Below, piece after piece: positions 1-9,065 of a stretch of 64,000 nucleotides of DNA. The notes beneath the pieces are model-generated. The model had not been told where the DNA came from. It did not search any database and worked only from the letters and a program-made list of their open reading frames with translations. Numbering within the stretch: the first letter of the stretch is position 1; each line of letters starts with the position of its first letter. A program made the translations under genes and the position numbers. The stretch is taken from the NCBI GenBank assembly GCA_018449595.1, contig JAAVUU010000005.1, forward strand, positions 1 through 64,000, given 5' to 3'. This stretch comes from Rhizobiales bacterium dw_265. Its GTDB lineage: Bacteria; Pseudomonadota; Alphaproteobacteria; Micropepsales; Micropepsaceae.

Positions 1-91
1 GCTGCCGCAAGGCGCTGTCGTCCGGACGCTTCGCGGCATAGCGGTAGGTCTTCGGCTCCAGGCCAACCAGCCTGCAGGCCCGCCGCTGCAT
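1..91 (-). pseudogene. IS3-family transposase OrfB, 5' end only
   Basis: Downstream of OrfA on the minus strand, in a different frame, the text MQRRACRLVGLEPKTYRY followed by RPDDSALRQ matches the start of IS3-family OrfB, the DDE integrase half. The gene runs off the window at base 1, so intactness of the catalytic part cannot be judged. With OrfA broken it is probably not expressed as the usual frameshift fusion. Confidence 0.6.
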
Positions 92-143
92 GTACCCTTG
101 TCCTTGATCGCCCAGCTCACGGCCAGTCTCCGCGCCCTGGGCG

Positions 144-409
144 TTAGAAGTTTTTTGCCAATATCTCTTTCAGCGTCGCCGCGTCCAGCACTGTCTCCGC
201 CAGCAGCTTCTTGAGCTTGCGGTTCTCCTCCTCCAGTGCCTTCAGCTTCCTGGCGTCCGAGACATCCATGCCGCCATAGCGGGACCGCCACTTGTAAACG
301 TGGCATCACTGATCCCATGTTTGCGGCAAAGCTCCTTTGCTCCAAGTCCCGCCAGGTGCTGCTTCAATATTACGATGATCTGTTCTTCTGTGAACCGGCT
401 GCTCTTCAT
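144..409 (-). pseudogene. IS3-family transposase OrfA, frameshifted
   Basis: Translation from the ATG at 409 gives the classic OrfA helix-turn-helix start MKSSRFTEEQIIVILKQHLA, then LCRKHGISDATF. One base is missing in a T run near 297 (expected TTTTAC, seen TTTAC), so the following YKWRSRYGGMDVSDARKLKA appears only in the next frame. The leucine-zipper part and the usual ending LKEILAKNF* (stop at 144-146) remain readable. It therefore cannot make full OrfA unless the missing base is a sequencing error. Confidence 0.75.
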
Positions 410-542
410 AATCCGTCTCCTTCAAGGAACGGATTCTACCTCATAGCGGGGGGCAATTGCGGGGGGCAGGTCATAGCGTGACTCAAACCAAAATGCCTCC
501 AACATTGACGATTTCTGAATCCACTTTCCTATTTGCAAATAT

Positions 543-1487
543 TCATTTGTAGCCTCGCTTGGCGAGTTCTTCGTCCAACTCGGGGAGGCTCTTGAACAGG
601 TCGCCCACCAGTCCGTAATCGGCCACCTGGAAAATCGGCGCGTCCGCATCCTTGTTGATGGCGACAATCTTGCGGGAGTCCTTCATGCCCGCCAGGTGCT
701 GGATGGCGCCGGAAATGCCCACCGCAATGTAAAGATCCGGCGCCACGACCTTTCCGGTCTGTCCCACTTGGTAATCGTTGGGCACATAACCCGCATCCAC
801 CGCCGCGCGGCTAGCGCCGACGGCGGCATGCAGCTTGTCGGCAACGGAATCGAGCAGCTTGAAATTCTCCGCCGAACCCAACCCGCGGCCGCCGGAAATC
901 ACGATCCTGGCGGAAGTCAGTTCTGGGCGTTCGGATTTGGACAAGGCCTCGCCGATGAATTTCGAAAGACCCGGATCGGCGGGGGCCGTAATTTTCTCGA
1001 GCGTCGCGCCGCCGCCTTCCGCCGCCGCGCCAAAGGCGGCGGTGCGCACGGTGGCGATGATCTTACCTGCCGGCGCTTGCACCGTCTCGATCGCGTTGCC
1101 AGCATAGATTGGATGCTCAAACGTATCAGGCGAAACGACCTTGAGAATTTCGGAAACCTGCGGCGTGTCCAGACTGGCGGCGACGCGCGGCAGGATGTTC
1201 TTGCCCGTGGTGGTGGCAGGCGCCAAGATCGCGTCATACGCGCCGGCCAGGGACAGGATCAGCGCTTCCATCGGCTCGGCGAGCTGCCGGGCAAGGCTGG
1301 GCGCATCCGCATGCAGCGCTTTTTCAACACCGGCAATTTTGGCTGCAGCCTGGGCGACCGCCTCGCAATTTTCCCCCGCCACCAGCACATGCACGGGTGT
1401 GGAGATCGCGGCCGCCGCCGTCACGGCTTTATGCGTGGCATCCTTCAGCATGGCATTGTCATGTTCGGCAAGCACCAGCGAGGCCAT
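543..1487 (-). CDS. etfA: Electron transfer flavoprotein alpha subunit
   Basis: 314 aa, the normal length for EtfA/FixB. The N-terminal half is the ETF nucleotide-alpha-hydrolase-like domain. The C-terminal FAD domain is recognised from [55 protein letters not shown] and [20 protein letters not shown]. EtfAB takes electrons from acyl-CoA dehydrogenases and passes them to ETF-quinone oxidoreductase, here encoded at 22835-24505. It follows etfB with a one-base TGATG overlap, so the two are translationally coupled. The acyl-CoA dehydrogenase at 4896-6098 is a likely local electron donor. Confidence 0.95.
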   Translation of the reverse strand: MASLVLAEHDNAMLKDATHKAVTAAAAISTPVHVLVAGENCEAVAQAAAKIAGVEKALHADAPSLARQLAEPMEALILSLAGAYDAILAPATTTGKNILPRVAASLDTPQVSEILKVVSPDTFEHPIYAGNAIETVQAPAGKIIATVRTAAFGAAAEGGGATLEKITAPADPGLSKFIGEALSKSERPELTSARIVISGGRGLGSAENFKLLDSVADKLHAAVGASRAAVDAGYVPNDYQVGQTGKVVAPDLYIAVGISGAIQHLAGMKDSRKIVAINKDADAPIFQVADYGLVGDLFKSLPELDEELAKRGYK

Positions 1488-2233
1488 CAGATCACCCCGT
1501 CGGCTTTGAGCCGGTCCAACAGCGCGCCAACACTTTCCACCTTCATGCCGCCGCCGCGCTTGGGCGGCTCCGACACTTTCAGAACCTTTAAGCGCGGAGC
1601 TATGTCCACGCCCAGATCGGCCGCCGTTTTTTCGTCGATGGACTTTTTCTTGGCCTTCATGATGTTAGGCAGCGAGGCGTAGCGTGGCTCGTTCAGGCGC
1701 AGGTCGGTGGTTATCACCGCGGGCAGCTTCACCTCCACGGTCTGCAGCCCGCCGTCGATTTCGCGCGCGACCTTGGCGCTATCCGCCGCCAATTCCAGGC
1801 TGTGCGCGAAGGTGGCTTGCGGCCATCCCAGCAGTGCCGCCAGCATCTGGCCCACCTGGTTTGAATCGTCATCGATCGCCTGCTTGCCGGTGATGACCAG
1901 GTCAGGCCTTTCAGCCTCAACAATGGCTTTCAGGATTTTGGCCACAGCGAGCGGCTCAACAGTTTGGTCTGTTTTCACCAGGATGCCCCGGTCGGCGCCC
2001 ATCGCCAGCGCGGTGCGAATGGTTTCCGAGGCCTGATGCGGGCCGATGGACAAGGCGACCACTTCCGTGGCCATGCCCTTTTCCTTCAAGCGAACCGCCT
2101 CTTCCACGGCGATCTCGTCAAACGGGTTCATGGACATTTTGACATTGGCCAAGTCCACGCCGCTCTGATCCGCCTTCACGCGAACCTTCACGTTGTAGTC
2201 AATCACCCGCTTGACGGGTACAAGGACCTTCAT
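1487..2233 (-). CDS. etfB: Electron transfer flavoprotein beta subunit
   Basis: 248 aa, full length for EtfB/FixA. It begins [20 protein letters not shown] and carries the family signatures [18 protein letters not shown] and, after a [17 protein letters not shown] segment, [20 protein letters not shown]. It binds the AMP of the EtfAB heterodimer. It is the first gene of the etfB-etfA pair. Upstream, beyond about 40 bases, lies an IS5-like transposase remnant, so the native promoter region may have been disturbed. Confidence 0.95.
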   Translation of the reverse strand: MKVLVPVKRVIDYNVKVRVKADQSGVDLANVKMSMNPFDEIAVEEAVRLKEKGMATEVVALSIGPHQASETIRTALAMGADRGILVKTDQTVEPLAVAKILKAIVEAERPDLVITGKQAIDDDSNQVGQMLAALLGWPQATFAHSLELAADSAKVAREIDGGLQTVEVKLPAVITTDLRLNEPRYASLPNIMKAKKKSIDEKTAADLGVDIAPRLKVLKVSEPPKRGGGMKVESVGALLDRLKADGVI

Positions 2234-2278
2234 GTTTTACGCTCCCACACTCCAAGATTTGCGTTGTCATTTGCATTC

Positions 2279-2530
2279 TGTGACGGCGCCGATCTGCGCC
2301 ACTGGCTCGACGAGCGCGGCACCAAGCCCGTCATCCCCACCGCTCCAATCGCAAACAGCCGTTCCGCTTCGACCGCAAGTCCTACAACTGCACCACGAGA
2401 TCGGGAACGCATTCCGCCGACTCAAGGGCTTCCGCCGCATCCCACACACCATGACAGGATCGCCGGACACTTCTTGGCATAAGTCTACCTCGCCGCGCTA
2501 TCGTCTGGTGGATTTTACGAGCCTTGGCCC
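2279..2530 (+). pseudogene. IS5-family (IS427-like) transposase, C-terminal remnant
   Basis: Three reading frames must be joined to read the end of an IS5-type DDE transposase: CDGADLRHWLDERGTKPVIP, then HEIGNAFRRLKGFRRI, then RIAGHFLA*VYLAAL with an in-frame stop. The catalytic-Glu helix region (HEIENxFxRLKDFRRI in the family) is present but frameshifted. Only about 250 bases remain and no terminal repeats were recognised. It fills the space between etfB and the symporter gene and marks an old insertion or recombination junction. Confidence 0.7.
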
Positions 2531-2631
2531 CATGACCTCAAAACCCCTCGACCGGCTCCTGCGGAAGAAAACGCCGGGACTCCGATTGAACGACTGCACT
2601 GAAGGCGGCCGGCATCAATGGCGATTTCCCA

Positions 2632-3960
2632 TCAACCGTTTTCCTTACCCTGCCGCAATATGCAGGAAGTCAGACGAGCCGGCTTGGCCAGCCAGTACGT
2701 ACTCATGAAGGAAACTGCGCACGCAACACACATATAAAGGCCAACCAAAAGACTTGACCTGAAGTGTTCAAACAAGGCGGTCGCGATTATGGGGGCAAAG
2801 CCACCCCCAAAAATGGCACCTAGCTGATAGCCAAGCGATGCGCCGGAATACCGAACCTCTACGGGAAACAACTCAGCAAAGAGCGCTGCTTGCGGCCCAT
2901 ACATAAGGCTCATCAGAATCAACTCCACCGAAAGGTCGATAGCAATCAGTACAGGAGAACGTGTTTCCATCAATGGAAAGAACAATAGAGCCCAAACACC
3001 AGTCAATATAGTTCCTACCATGAATATTTCCAGCCGCCCCCATCTGTCCGACAAATGCCCGCAAAATATCAGAGCCGGGACCATAACGATTCCCGCAATC
3101 GTGATAGACCCGAGCATCGTATCCTTTGAAACATGCAGCGTGCCGGTTCCGTACGTAATGACGTAGGTGATAGCGATATAAAAGCAAATATTGGTAGCGA
3201 CGTATGTGCCGCCAGCCAGGGCGATTTCTTTAGTGTGAGAGGCGATCACCTGCAAAACGGGCGATATATTCCGCTCGCCGCCACCGCCCGCCTCTTTGAC
3301 CGCTACAGCCCCACGAAATTCTTCCGACTCGGTAAACCGAAACTGGATGTATATGCCAATTCCCACCAGCACAATGCTCAGCAGGAACGGGATGCGCCAC
3401 CCCCAGGCTTCAAATGCGCCTGGCGTCAAAATCGTGCCCATAGTCAAAAAGACAATATTCGCAAGCACAACACCCGCCGGCGCTCCGATCTGGACAAAGC
3501 TACCATAAAACCCGCGTCGCCCCGGCGGTGCACTTTCGGTTGCCAATAGAGCGGCCCCCCCCCATTGCCCGCCAATTGCCAGACCTTGTACAAATCGCAG
3601 AACAACCAGAAGCAGGGGGGCAACAGCACCAATCGAGGCATAAGGCGGCAATAGACCAATCACAGTCGTCACACACCCCATTACCAAAAGTGCGGTAACC
3701 AGAGCAATTTTACGTCCAAAAACATCGCCAATATGCCCGAACAGCGCGGCACCAAATGGTCGGGCCAGAAAGCCGACTGCGAAAGTACTGAACGCCGCGA
3801 TCTGCGCAATGAATGGGCTCAGATCAGTTGAAAAAAAGAGTTTGGGAAATACGAGCGCCGTCGCCGTCCCATAAGCAAAGAAGTCGTACCATTCGATCGT
3901 GGTGCCCATGGCCGCACCAAGAGCAGTTTTGAGAATAGGCGTGCCGGCTGTTTTGGCCAT
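2632..3960 (-). CDS. MFS transporter, metabolite:H+ symporter (MHS) type
   Basis: 442 aa with about 12 hydrophobic segments. The N-terminus has TTIEWYDFFAYGTATALVFP and, in the first cytoplasmic loop, GHIGDVFGRKIALV, both typical of the MHS subfamily (ShiA, ProP, KgtP). VLRFVQGLAIGGQWGGAALL is the TM4/5 signature. It would import an organic acid or similar small solute with protons. It is 6 bases downstream of the hydrolase gene and probably in the same operon as the catabolic genes up to about 10.2 kb. A close paralogue lies at 14500-15810. Confidence 0.9.
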   Translation of the reverse strand: MAKTAGTPILKTALGAAMGTTIEWYDFFAYGTATALVFPKLFFSTDLSPFIAQIAAFSTFAVGFLARPFGAALFGHIGDVFGRKIALVTALLVMGCVTTVIGLLPPYASIGAVAPLLLVVLRFVQGLAIGGQWGGAALLATESAPPGRRGFYGSFVQIGAPAGVVLANIVFLTMGTILTPGAFEAWGWRIPFLLSIVLVGIGIYIQFRFTESEEFRGAVAVKEAGGGGERNISPVLQVIASHTKEIALAGGTYVATNICFYIAITYVITYGTGTLHVSKDTMLGSITIAGIVMVPALIFCGHLSDRWGRLEIFMVGTILTGVWALLFFPLMETRSPVLIAIDLSVELILMSLMYGPQAALFAELFPVEVRYSGASLGYQLGAIFGGGFAPIIATALFEHFRSSLLVGLYMCVACAVSFMSTYWLAKPARLTSCILRQGKENG

Positions 3961-3966
3961 CCAGCG

Positions 3967-4878
3967 TTACTGGTCTTTGTCCGCGTCGAGGAAATCGACC
4001 ATGAGCGTTGCTGTTTCTTGCCGACCGCGTTCATCGCGTTCGGGGGTTATCGCCGTTTTTGCATTCGGTATCAGTTCCGCACCCATCTCAAGGTGACTGA
4101 AAAACTGATCACTTGGGGAAACCGTGATGAGGACAGGATTGCGTACCAACGGCAGACGTTCCCGTTTCGGATAGCCGATGCCCGCGTAGTAATTGCGATG
4201 ATATGTAGTACACGACTTCAAAAACTCTATGACCTCCTGGTGAAGGTATTCAGCAGGTGGCAGATCGAGGTTCCTGCGTGTCTCATTCCGTCGATCCCAC
4301 CACGGCCAAAACAACCAAGCGTCCCGTACAATGGACCAGCATTTGGTAAACTGAGTTCCATCTTGGTCTAAGGCGATGGTAGGCGCGTGATCATTATCGA
4401 ATAAATTGCCTCTTTCAGCATTAGAGAACACGGAAAGCCCGTCCATGACGATTCGGTTGATTCGATCTCCGTGTCTTATTGACAACTCGGCGCATATCGT
4501 AGCTCCCGTATGCGTTCCGTAGAGATCCACCCTTTCAAAACCTAAAGCGTTGATGGTATCCCAATGCGCCTCAGCCAGATCCGATAATTTAATTTCACTT
4601 TGCGGAAGAGCCTCCGAATCTCCAGTTCCGGCAGTGTCGATTATGACCACGTGCCGACGCTCTGCCAGATGTTCGGCTAACGCAACCAAGCTAAAACCTG
4701 AACTCGGGGCAGCATGGAACATAACGAGAGGGGGCAGATCTTTCGTACCACCGCGCCGAATGTGCATCTGACCATGCGGGAGATCCACGAAGTATCTTTT
4801 AAAACAGGTCATCTTCCACCCCACGGATCCTACAGGCACGAGCGAAACTAATCGCCGGGACGAATATAAGCTGATCAT
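3967..4878 (-). CDS. Alpha/beta-hydrolase fold protein with atypical nucleophile elbow
   Basis: 303 aa. Alpha/beta-hydrolase features are visible: oxyanion region LVMFHAAPSSGFS, strand VVIIDTAGTGDSEA, and the nucleophile elbow DLYGTHTGATICAEL. The elbow reads G-T-H-T-G, with His where Ser is usual, so classic esterase chemistry is doubtful. Other starts are possible: the in-frame ATG at 4812 (MTCFKRYFVDLPHG) follows GGGTGG and would remove 22 uncharacteristic residues. It sits between the symporter and the acyl-CoA dehydrogenase, so a step in the same catabolic route is likely, but the substrate is unknown. Confidence 0.8.
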   Translation of the reverse strand: MISLYSSRRLVSLVPVGSVGWKMTCFKRYFVDLPHGQMHIRRGGTKDLPPLVMFHAAPSSGFSLVALAEHLAERRHVVIIDTAGTGDSEALPQSEIKLSDLAEAHWDTINALGFERVDLYGTHTGATICAELSIRHGDRINRIVMDGLSVFSNAERGNLFDNDHAPTIALDQDGTQFTKCWSIVRDAWLFWPWWDRRNETRRNLDLPPAEYLHQEVIEFLKSCTTYHRNYYAGIGYPKRERLPLVRNPVLITVSPSDQFFSHLEMGAELIPNAKTAITPERDERGRQETATLMVDFLDADKDQ

Positions 4879-4895
4879 TTCCCCGGAAATTCATT

Positions 4896-6098
4896 CTAGT
4901 AAGATCTGGGCAAGCCCAACACGTGCTGCGAAAGATATGCCAAAATCATGTTGGTCGAAATTGGCGCCGTTTGATAAATCCGCGCCTCTCGCCATTTGCG
5001 TTCAATATGATATTCCTGTGCAAAGGCGAAGCCGCCGAAGGTCTGGAATGCAGCCTCTGCCGCATGCCATGTTGCCTCAGACGCCAGCAGTTTTGCGATA
5101 TTCGCATCCGCGCCACAGGGGCGCCCGGCGTCATAAAGTGCAGCAGCGCGCCGGCACATCATGTCCGCCGCTTCAAGTTCCGCAAACGCCCGCGCCAGAG
5201 GAAACTGGATACCCTGATTTTGTCCAATGGGACGGCCGAAGATCGTACGCTCATTGGCGTAAGCAACCCCTTTCTCGAGAAGCCATCGACCGTCGCCCAC
5301 ACATTCGCTGGCCACCAGAATGCGTTCTGCGTTCATCCCATCAAGGATATAGCGAAACCCTTGCCCTTCCTCCCCAATGAGGTTGCTGACGGGGACTTCC
5401 AGATTCTCGATAAAAATCTCCGTACTATTGTGATTGATCATCGTTTTTATCGGGCGAATGTCTATCCCGCGACGTTTGGAATCACGCAGGTCCACCAAAA
5501 ATACCGACAGCCCTTCAGTTCGTTTCTTCACGCGGTCCAGCGGCGTAGTTCTCACGAGCAGCAGAAGCAGGTCCGAGTAGAGGGCGCGAGATGTCCAAAT
5601 CTTCTGCCCATTTATGACATAGACATCACCACGGCGCTCCGCCCTGGTCCTTAGCTGCGTCGTATCTGAACCGGTATTCGGCTCGGTGACGCCGAACGCC
5701 TGCAAGCGTAACTTGCCCGAGGCGATATCAGGCAGGTAAGCCGCTTTCTGCGCCGCGCTGCCATGGCGAAGCAGGGTTCCCATGATGTACATTTGGGCAT
5801 GCGCTTGGCTCGCGGTGCAGCCGCTGAGATTGATTTCTTCCAGAATCACCGCCGCAGCGCGCAACGGGAGACCCGCGCCACCATATTCCTCCGGGATAAG
5901 CGCCGCCAAAAAGCCAGCTTCTGTCAGATCATTGACAAATTTTGTGGGATATTCGGTCTGCTCATCAAGCTCTCTCCAATACTCAGGAGGATAATTTTCA
6001 CAAATCTTTCGAACAGCAGAGCGTAGCTCTGGAAAATCCGAATCCGCAGAAAGTAAAACTTCATCCTCGGCCTTCGAAGACATATCTAAAGTACTCAT
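4896..6098 (-). CDS. Acyl-CoA dehydrogenase
   Basis: 400 aa, normal length. Family signatures: QAFGVTEPNTGSDTTQLRT (FAD/substrate loop), INGQKIWTSRA, and GFRYILDGMNAERILVASEC. FGRPIGQNQGIQFPLA lies in the C-terminal helical domain. The C-terminus ARIYQTAPISTNMILAYL...LGLPRSY belongs to a known subgroup in which the MCAD-type catalytic Glu near the C-terminus is absent (YEGTS replaced by APIST). The base may then come from another helix, as in isovaleryl-CoA dehydrogenase. It oxidises an acyl-CoA to the enoyl-CoA and reduces EtfAB. The genes around it supply ligase, hydratase and lyase activities. Confidence 0.92.
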   Translation of the reverse strand: MSTLDMSSKAEDEVLLSADSDFPELRSAVRKICENYPPEYWRELDEQTEYPTKFVNDLTEAGFLAALIPEEYGGAGLPLRAAAVILEEINLSGCTASQAHAQMYIMGTLLRHGSAAQKAAYLPDIASGKLRLQAFGVTEPNTGSDTTQLRTRAERRGDVYVINGQKIWTSRALYSDLLLLLVRTTPLDRVKKRTEGLSVFLVDLRDSKRRGIDIRPIKTMINHNSTEIFIENLEVPVSNLIGEEGQGFRYILDGMNAERILVASECVGDGRWLLEKGVAYANERTIFGRPIGQNQGIQFPLARAFAELEAADMMCRRAAALYDAGRPCGADANIAKLLASEATWHAAEAAFQTFGGFAFAQEYHIERKWREARIYQTAPISTNMILAYLSQHVLGLPRSY

Positions 6099-6131
6099 TT
6101 TTCGACCTGTGGTAGTGAGAAGTGTATAGCC

Positions 6132-7040
6132 TTAAATTTTAGGCAACCCGGCACGCGCGATCGCTCCGGACATATTCTCTCCCGGAAGCCAGAGTTCTAC
6201 TTTTTTTCGCAAGTCGATGAGCGCCTGCAAATCTATCCCGGTATCAAACCCGAGCCTTTCAAGGAGAAATACGGTATCTTCTGTTGTTACATTCCCTGTA
6301 GCTCCAGGGGCGTAGGGGCAGCCCCCGAGCCCTCCAAGGGACGCGTCAAAAATTCGAATACCAATGTCCAGGGCAACCGTGATATTCGCCAGCCCCAGCC
6401 CTCTCGTATCGTGAAAGTGGCAACCCACGGGGATTGCTCCAACTTCGGACTTTACTGAACTGACGAGACGCCGCACTTGCACCGGATCGGCATAACCGAC
6501 CGTATCCGCGACGATAATTTCATCCGCCCCACTCTGGGCGAGCGTGCTTGCGATATTTATAACGCGTTCCTCTGGAATCGATCCCGCGATCGTGCAACCA
6601 AAAGACGTCGAAATACCGACGGATAGGTGAGGTCGCAATCCAGGCAACTGGTTCCGCATTTCAACGATATTTGCAAACTCTGATATAGATTCCTCCGTGC
6701 TTCGCCGAACGTTCGCGCGGTTATGTGCGTCACTCGCCGAAAGAACATATGTTATCTGCGGCAATCCAAGACGAAATGCCCGTTCAGCGCCTTTCAGGTT
6801 TGGAACCAGCGCAGACGGCTTGATTGTTCCAATTGCCAAAGCAGCGCGCACAACCTCCTCGGCATCAGCAAATTGCGGAAGCACTTTGGCTGGCACAAAG
6901 GACGTCACTTCAATCTCTGTTACCCCGGCCTTTGCCGCCAAGAAACACCATTCGATCTTTCGTTCAGTCGGCAAGATCGTTGCCACCATTTGGAGGCCGT
7001 CTCTTAACCCTACTTCTCGAACACAGACCTTTTCGCGCAC
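6132..7040 (-). CDS. HMG-CoA-lyase family enzyme
   Basis: 302 aa TIM-barrel protein of the HMGL/DRE family. VREVGLRDGLQ is the N-terminal active-site strand. CHFHDTRGLGLANI supplies the metal-binding His pair. GGLGGCPYAPGATGNVTTED contains the mobile-loop catalytic Cys of HMG-CoA lyases. It should cleave a 3-hydroxy-3-methylglutaryl-CoA-like thioester to acetyl-CoA plus a 3-oxo acid. No acyl-CoA carboxylase is seen nearby, so a complete leucine-type pathway is not encoded here, and the actual substrate may be a related branched hydroxyacyl-CoA. Confidence 0.88.
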   Translation of the reverse strand: MREKVCVREVGLRDGLQMVATILPTERKIEWCFLAAKAGVTEIEVTSFVPAKVLPQFADAEEVVRAALAIGTIKPSALVPNLKGAERAFRLGLPQITYVLSASDAHNRANVRRSTEESISEFANIVEMRNQLPGLRPHLSVGISTSFGCTIAGSIPEERVINIASTLAQSGADEIIVADTVGYADPVQVRRLVSSVKSEVGAIPVGCHFHDTRGLGLANITVALDIGIRIFDASLGGLGGCPYAPGATGNVTTEDTVFLLERLGFDTGIDLQALIDLRKKVELWLPGENMSGAIARAGLPKI

Positions 7041-7056
7041 GTGTAAACCTCAGAAG

Positions 7057-7851
7057 CTATTCACCACGAAAAACTGCCTTGCGGCCTTCATTAAATGCCA
7101 AAACACCCTCTCGCCGATCCGCTGTCGGTATCAGGCGATTGTATGTCGCAACTTCAAATGCCAGGCCGTCCAATAACGACATTTGCAAGCCTCGATGTAT
7201 GGCCTGCTTTGTCGCCCGCACGGATAGAGGGCCGTTACTTGCAATTCGCTCAGCGAGCGCCAGCGTCGTTGGGAGCAAATCTTCGGACGATGCAACCCGA
7301 TTGATTAAGCCCCATTGCAGCCCCTCAGCCGCACCAAACGCCGCGCCGGAAAATATCACCTCCTTGGCACGACGTTCGCCCACGGCCCTGGCAAAATTTT
7401 GCGTGCCACCGCATCCGGGCATTATTCCCAAGGTGACCTCAGGCAAGGCAAACATCGCGTTTTCGGAGGCGTATACGAAATCCGACGCGGCAGCGAGTTC
7501 ACAACCGCCCCCATAAGCCGCGCCATTTACCGCTGCGATAACGGGAAGAGTTGTCGCTAGAAGCGCGTCAAACATGCGTTCGAAGATGACATGCTGAGCG
7601 ACCCAGTCCTTATCTGTCATTTGATTGCGTTGCTTAAGGTCTCCACCCGCGCAAAACGCTTTCTTTCCCTGCCCCGTCAAAATCACGACACGGAGATCTG
7701 CCGCATCGCGATTCAGGCCTTCAAACACCTCAAGCAAATCCAGTCCCATCTGTGTATTCATCGCGTTTGCGACGTTGGGACGATTGAGAGTGACGACTAG
7801 GGTATGCTGGCCATGCCTATCGACAGCTATTGTTTCAAAGTCAGATCGCAC
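7057..7851 (-). CDS. Enoyl-CoA hydratase/isomerase family protein
   Basis: 264 aa crotonase fold. AFCAGGDLKQ forms the first oxyanion-hole loop, AAVNGAAYGGGCELAAASDF the second with the first catalytic Glu, and FALPEVTLGIMPGCGG carries the second Glu. Both acid residues of true hydratases are therefore present. C-terminal AFNEGRKAVFRG is typical. It lies 16 bases upstream of the HMG-CoA-lyase-like gene in the same direction. It probably hydrates the product of the neighbouring acyl-CoA dehydrogenase. Confidence 0.92.
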   Translation of the reverse strand: MRSDFETIAVDRHGQHTLVVTLNRPNVANAMNTQMGLDLLEVFEGLNRDAADLRVVILTGQGKKAFCAGGDLKQRNQMTDKDWVAQHVIFERMFDALLATTLPVIAAVNGAAYGGGCELAAASDFVYASENAMFALPEVTLGIMPGCGGTQNFARAVGERRAKEVIFSGAAFGAAEGLQWGLINRVASSEDLLPTTLALAERIASNGPLSVRATKQAIHRGLQMSLLDGLAFEVATYNRLIPTADRREGVLAFNEGRKAVFRGE

Positions 7852-8303
7852 TATGCACGGCCCTTATGTGGGGATAAATTCAGCGTGATATATTTATTCT
7901 TCATTTTTTTTACTGAACGCTTTTTAGCGGCACGCAATCTGAACACAGTGACCAGCAACGTTTCTCTTGGCTTGATTTAGAATTGAGAACTACCGCGTAC
8001 CAATGATGGGTATCACCACCCGCATAGAACGGTCTAGCGTCCCAATTCCATATACGTAGAGTGCGGCAGGCATCCCGAAACGCTTATCTAGAATATGCGA
8101 AGCTTCTGCAAAGCCGCTGCTCACAGCAGGGCCGAAACATGATTGCGATGGCGTTAGCTGTCCGCGTTCCATGCCCGCGCCTCACGCGGATACAAGGGCC
8201 GGTATAGTCATCGGCTCGGCAGATCGATTATATTATCGCCGATCTCCCAATACAGTCAATCATGCGTCTAAACATGGAAGGTTCAACGCCATAAACCGAA
8301 AGT
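7852..8303. other. 452-base spacer with no convincing gene
   Basis: The spacer separates the enoyl-CoA hydratase from the dienelactone hydrolase, both on the minus strand. A 60-codon minus-strand reading frame (7990-8172) ends LDRSMRVVIPIIGTR, but it resembles no family I recognise and lacks a clear ribosome binding site. It may be the tail of a decayed gene. The part next to 7852 is A/T-rich and probably contains the promoter for the hydratase-to-symporter genes. Confidence 0.35.
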
Positions 8304-9044
8304 TCAAAGATTACGACGGTATAGCTCGATCAGGCGCTCCCAATGCAGTTCACTCGATACTCGGTCATAGGTTTGGCGCGCAGGAAATGCAAAACCATGT
8401 GAAGATCCGGGATAGGTTTCGATGCGCACATTAGCTCCCGATGATGCAGCTAGCTGCGAGAACTTGCGGACCTCTTGTTCAGGCACATAAGAATCGTGTT
8501 CCGCAAACGCAAAATAACAGTCAGCCTTTACCGCATTCATCCGCAAATGCGGGGACTCCGGCCCATCTGTCACCAGCGCAGCTCCATAAAATGAAGCAAG
8601 CGCACCAATGCTCTCTGGATAAGCGGCAGCCGCTCCTATTGCGTAACGGCCACTCATACAATACCCGACGATCCCCTTTGGCCCCTTTTTGACATTGTCA
8701 CAGGCAGACAGAAAGTCGAGAAAGACACCGCAATCCTTTGTCACCTTGTCAATATCAATGCCATGAACAAGCCGCCACATTCTCGATCGCTCCGGCCCTT
8801 TAATCTCGATCTTTTCGGGGTCGAGTTTGGGATCGCCATGGATTTCCCGATAATAGAGATTGGGTAGCAGAACGTTGTAATCACTTGTCGCAAGCCTTCT
8901 TGCCATATCGCGCAATTCGTCCCGAAGGCCCAGCGCGTCCATCAGAAATATGATCCCAGGATAGGGTCCACCCCCATCCGGATAACAATGGAAGGCGTCA
9001 CAGCGTCCTTCCGGGGTGATGATCTCAATCTCTTGTTCTTGCAT
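8304..9044 (-). CDS. Dienelactone hydrolase family protein
   Basis: 246 aa, full length. The triad is visible: the nucleophile in VGYCMSGRYA (Cys), Asp in FAEHDSYVP, and His in YPGSSHGFAFP. IIFLMDALGLRDELRDMARR is the N-terminal oxyanion/cap region. Family members open lactone rings or hydrolyse small esters in the cytosol. It is directly followed upstream by the Old Yellow Enzyme gene (21-base gap). The pair suggests processing of an unsaturated or lactone intermediate. Confidence 0.92.
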   Translation of the reverse strand: MQEQEIEIITPEGRCDAFHCYPDGGGPYPGIIFLMDALGLRDELRDMARRLATSDYNVLLPNLYYREIHGDPKLDPEKIEIKGPERSRMWRLVHGIDIDKVTKDCGVFLDFLSACDNVKKGPKGIVGYCMSGRYAIGAAAAYPESIGALASFYGAALVTDGPESPHLRMNAVKADCYFAFAEHDSYVPEQEVRKFSQLAASSGANVRIETYPGSSHGFAFPARQTYDRVSSELHWERLIELYRRNL

Positions 9045-9065
9045 GGTTCTGCCCTTATCCTGCCG

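Larger units (their letters stand above)
1..473 (-). mobile_element. IS3-family insertion sequence, partial and inactivated
   Basis: The minus strand encodes the start of a two-frame IS3-type transposase (OrfA then OrfB), cut by the window edge. The outer end is probably the G/C-rich terminal repeat at 461-473 (reading TGACCTGCCCCCC on the minus strand), just before the unrelated sequence that leads to etfA. Only the left part of the element is inside the window, so the other terminal repeat and any target duplication cannot be checked. Confidence 0.7.

Noticed and set aside
6132..7040. Leucine degradation (liu) operon
   Set aside because: No methylcrotonyl-CoA carboxylase genes are present, so the HMG-CoA-lyase-like gene cannot be placed in that pathway from this window.
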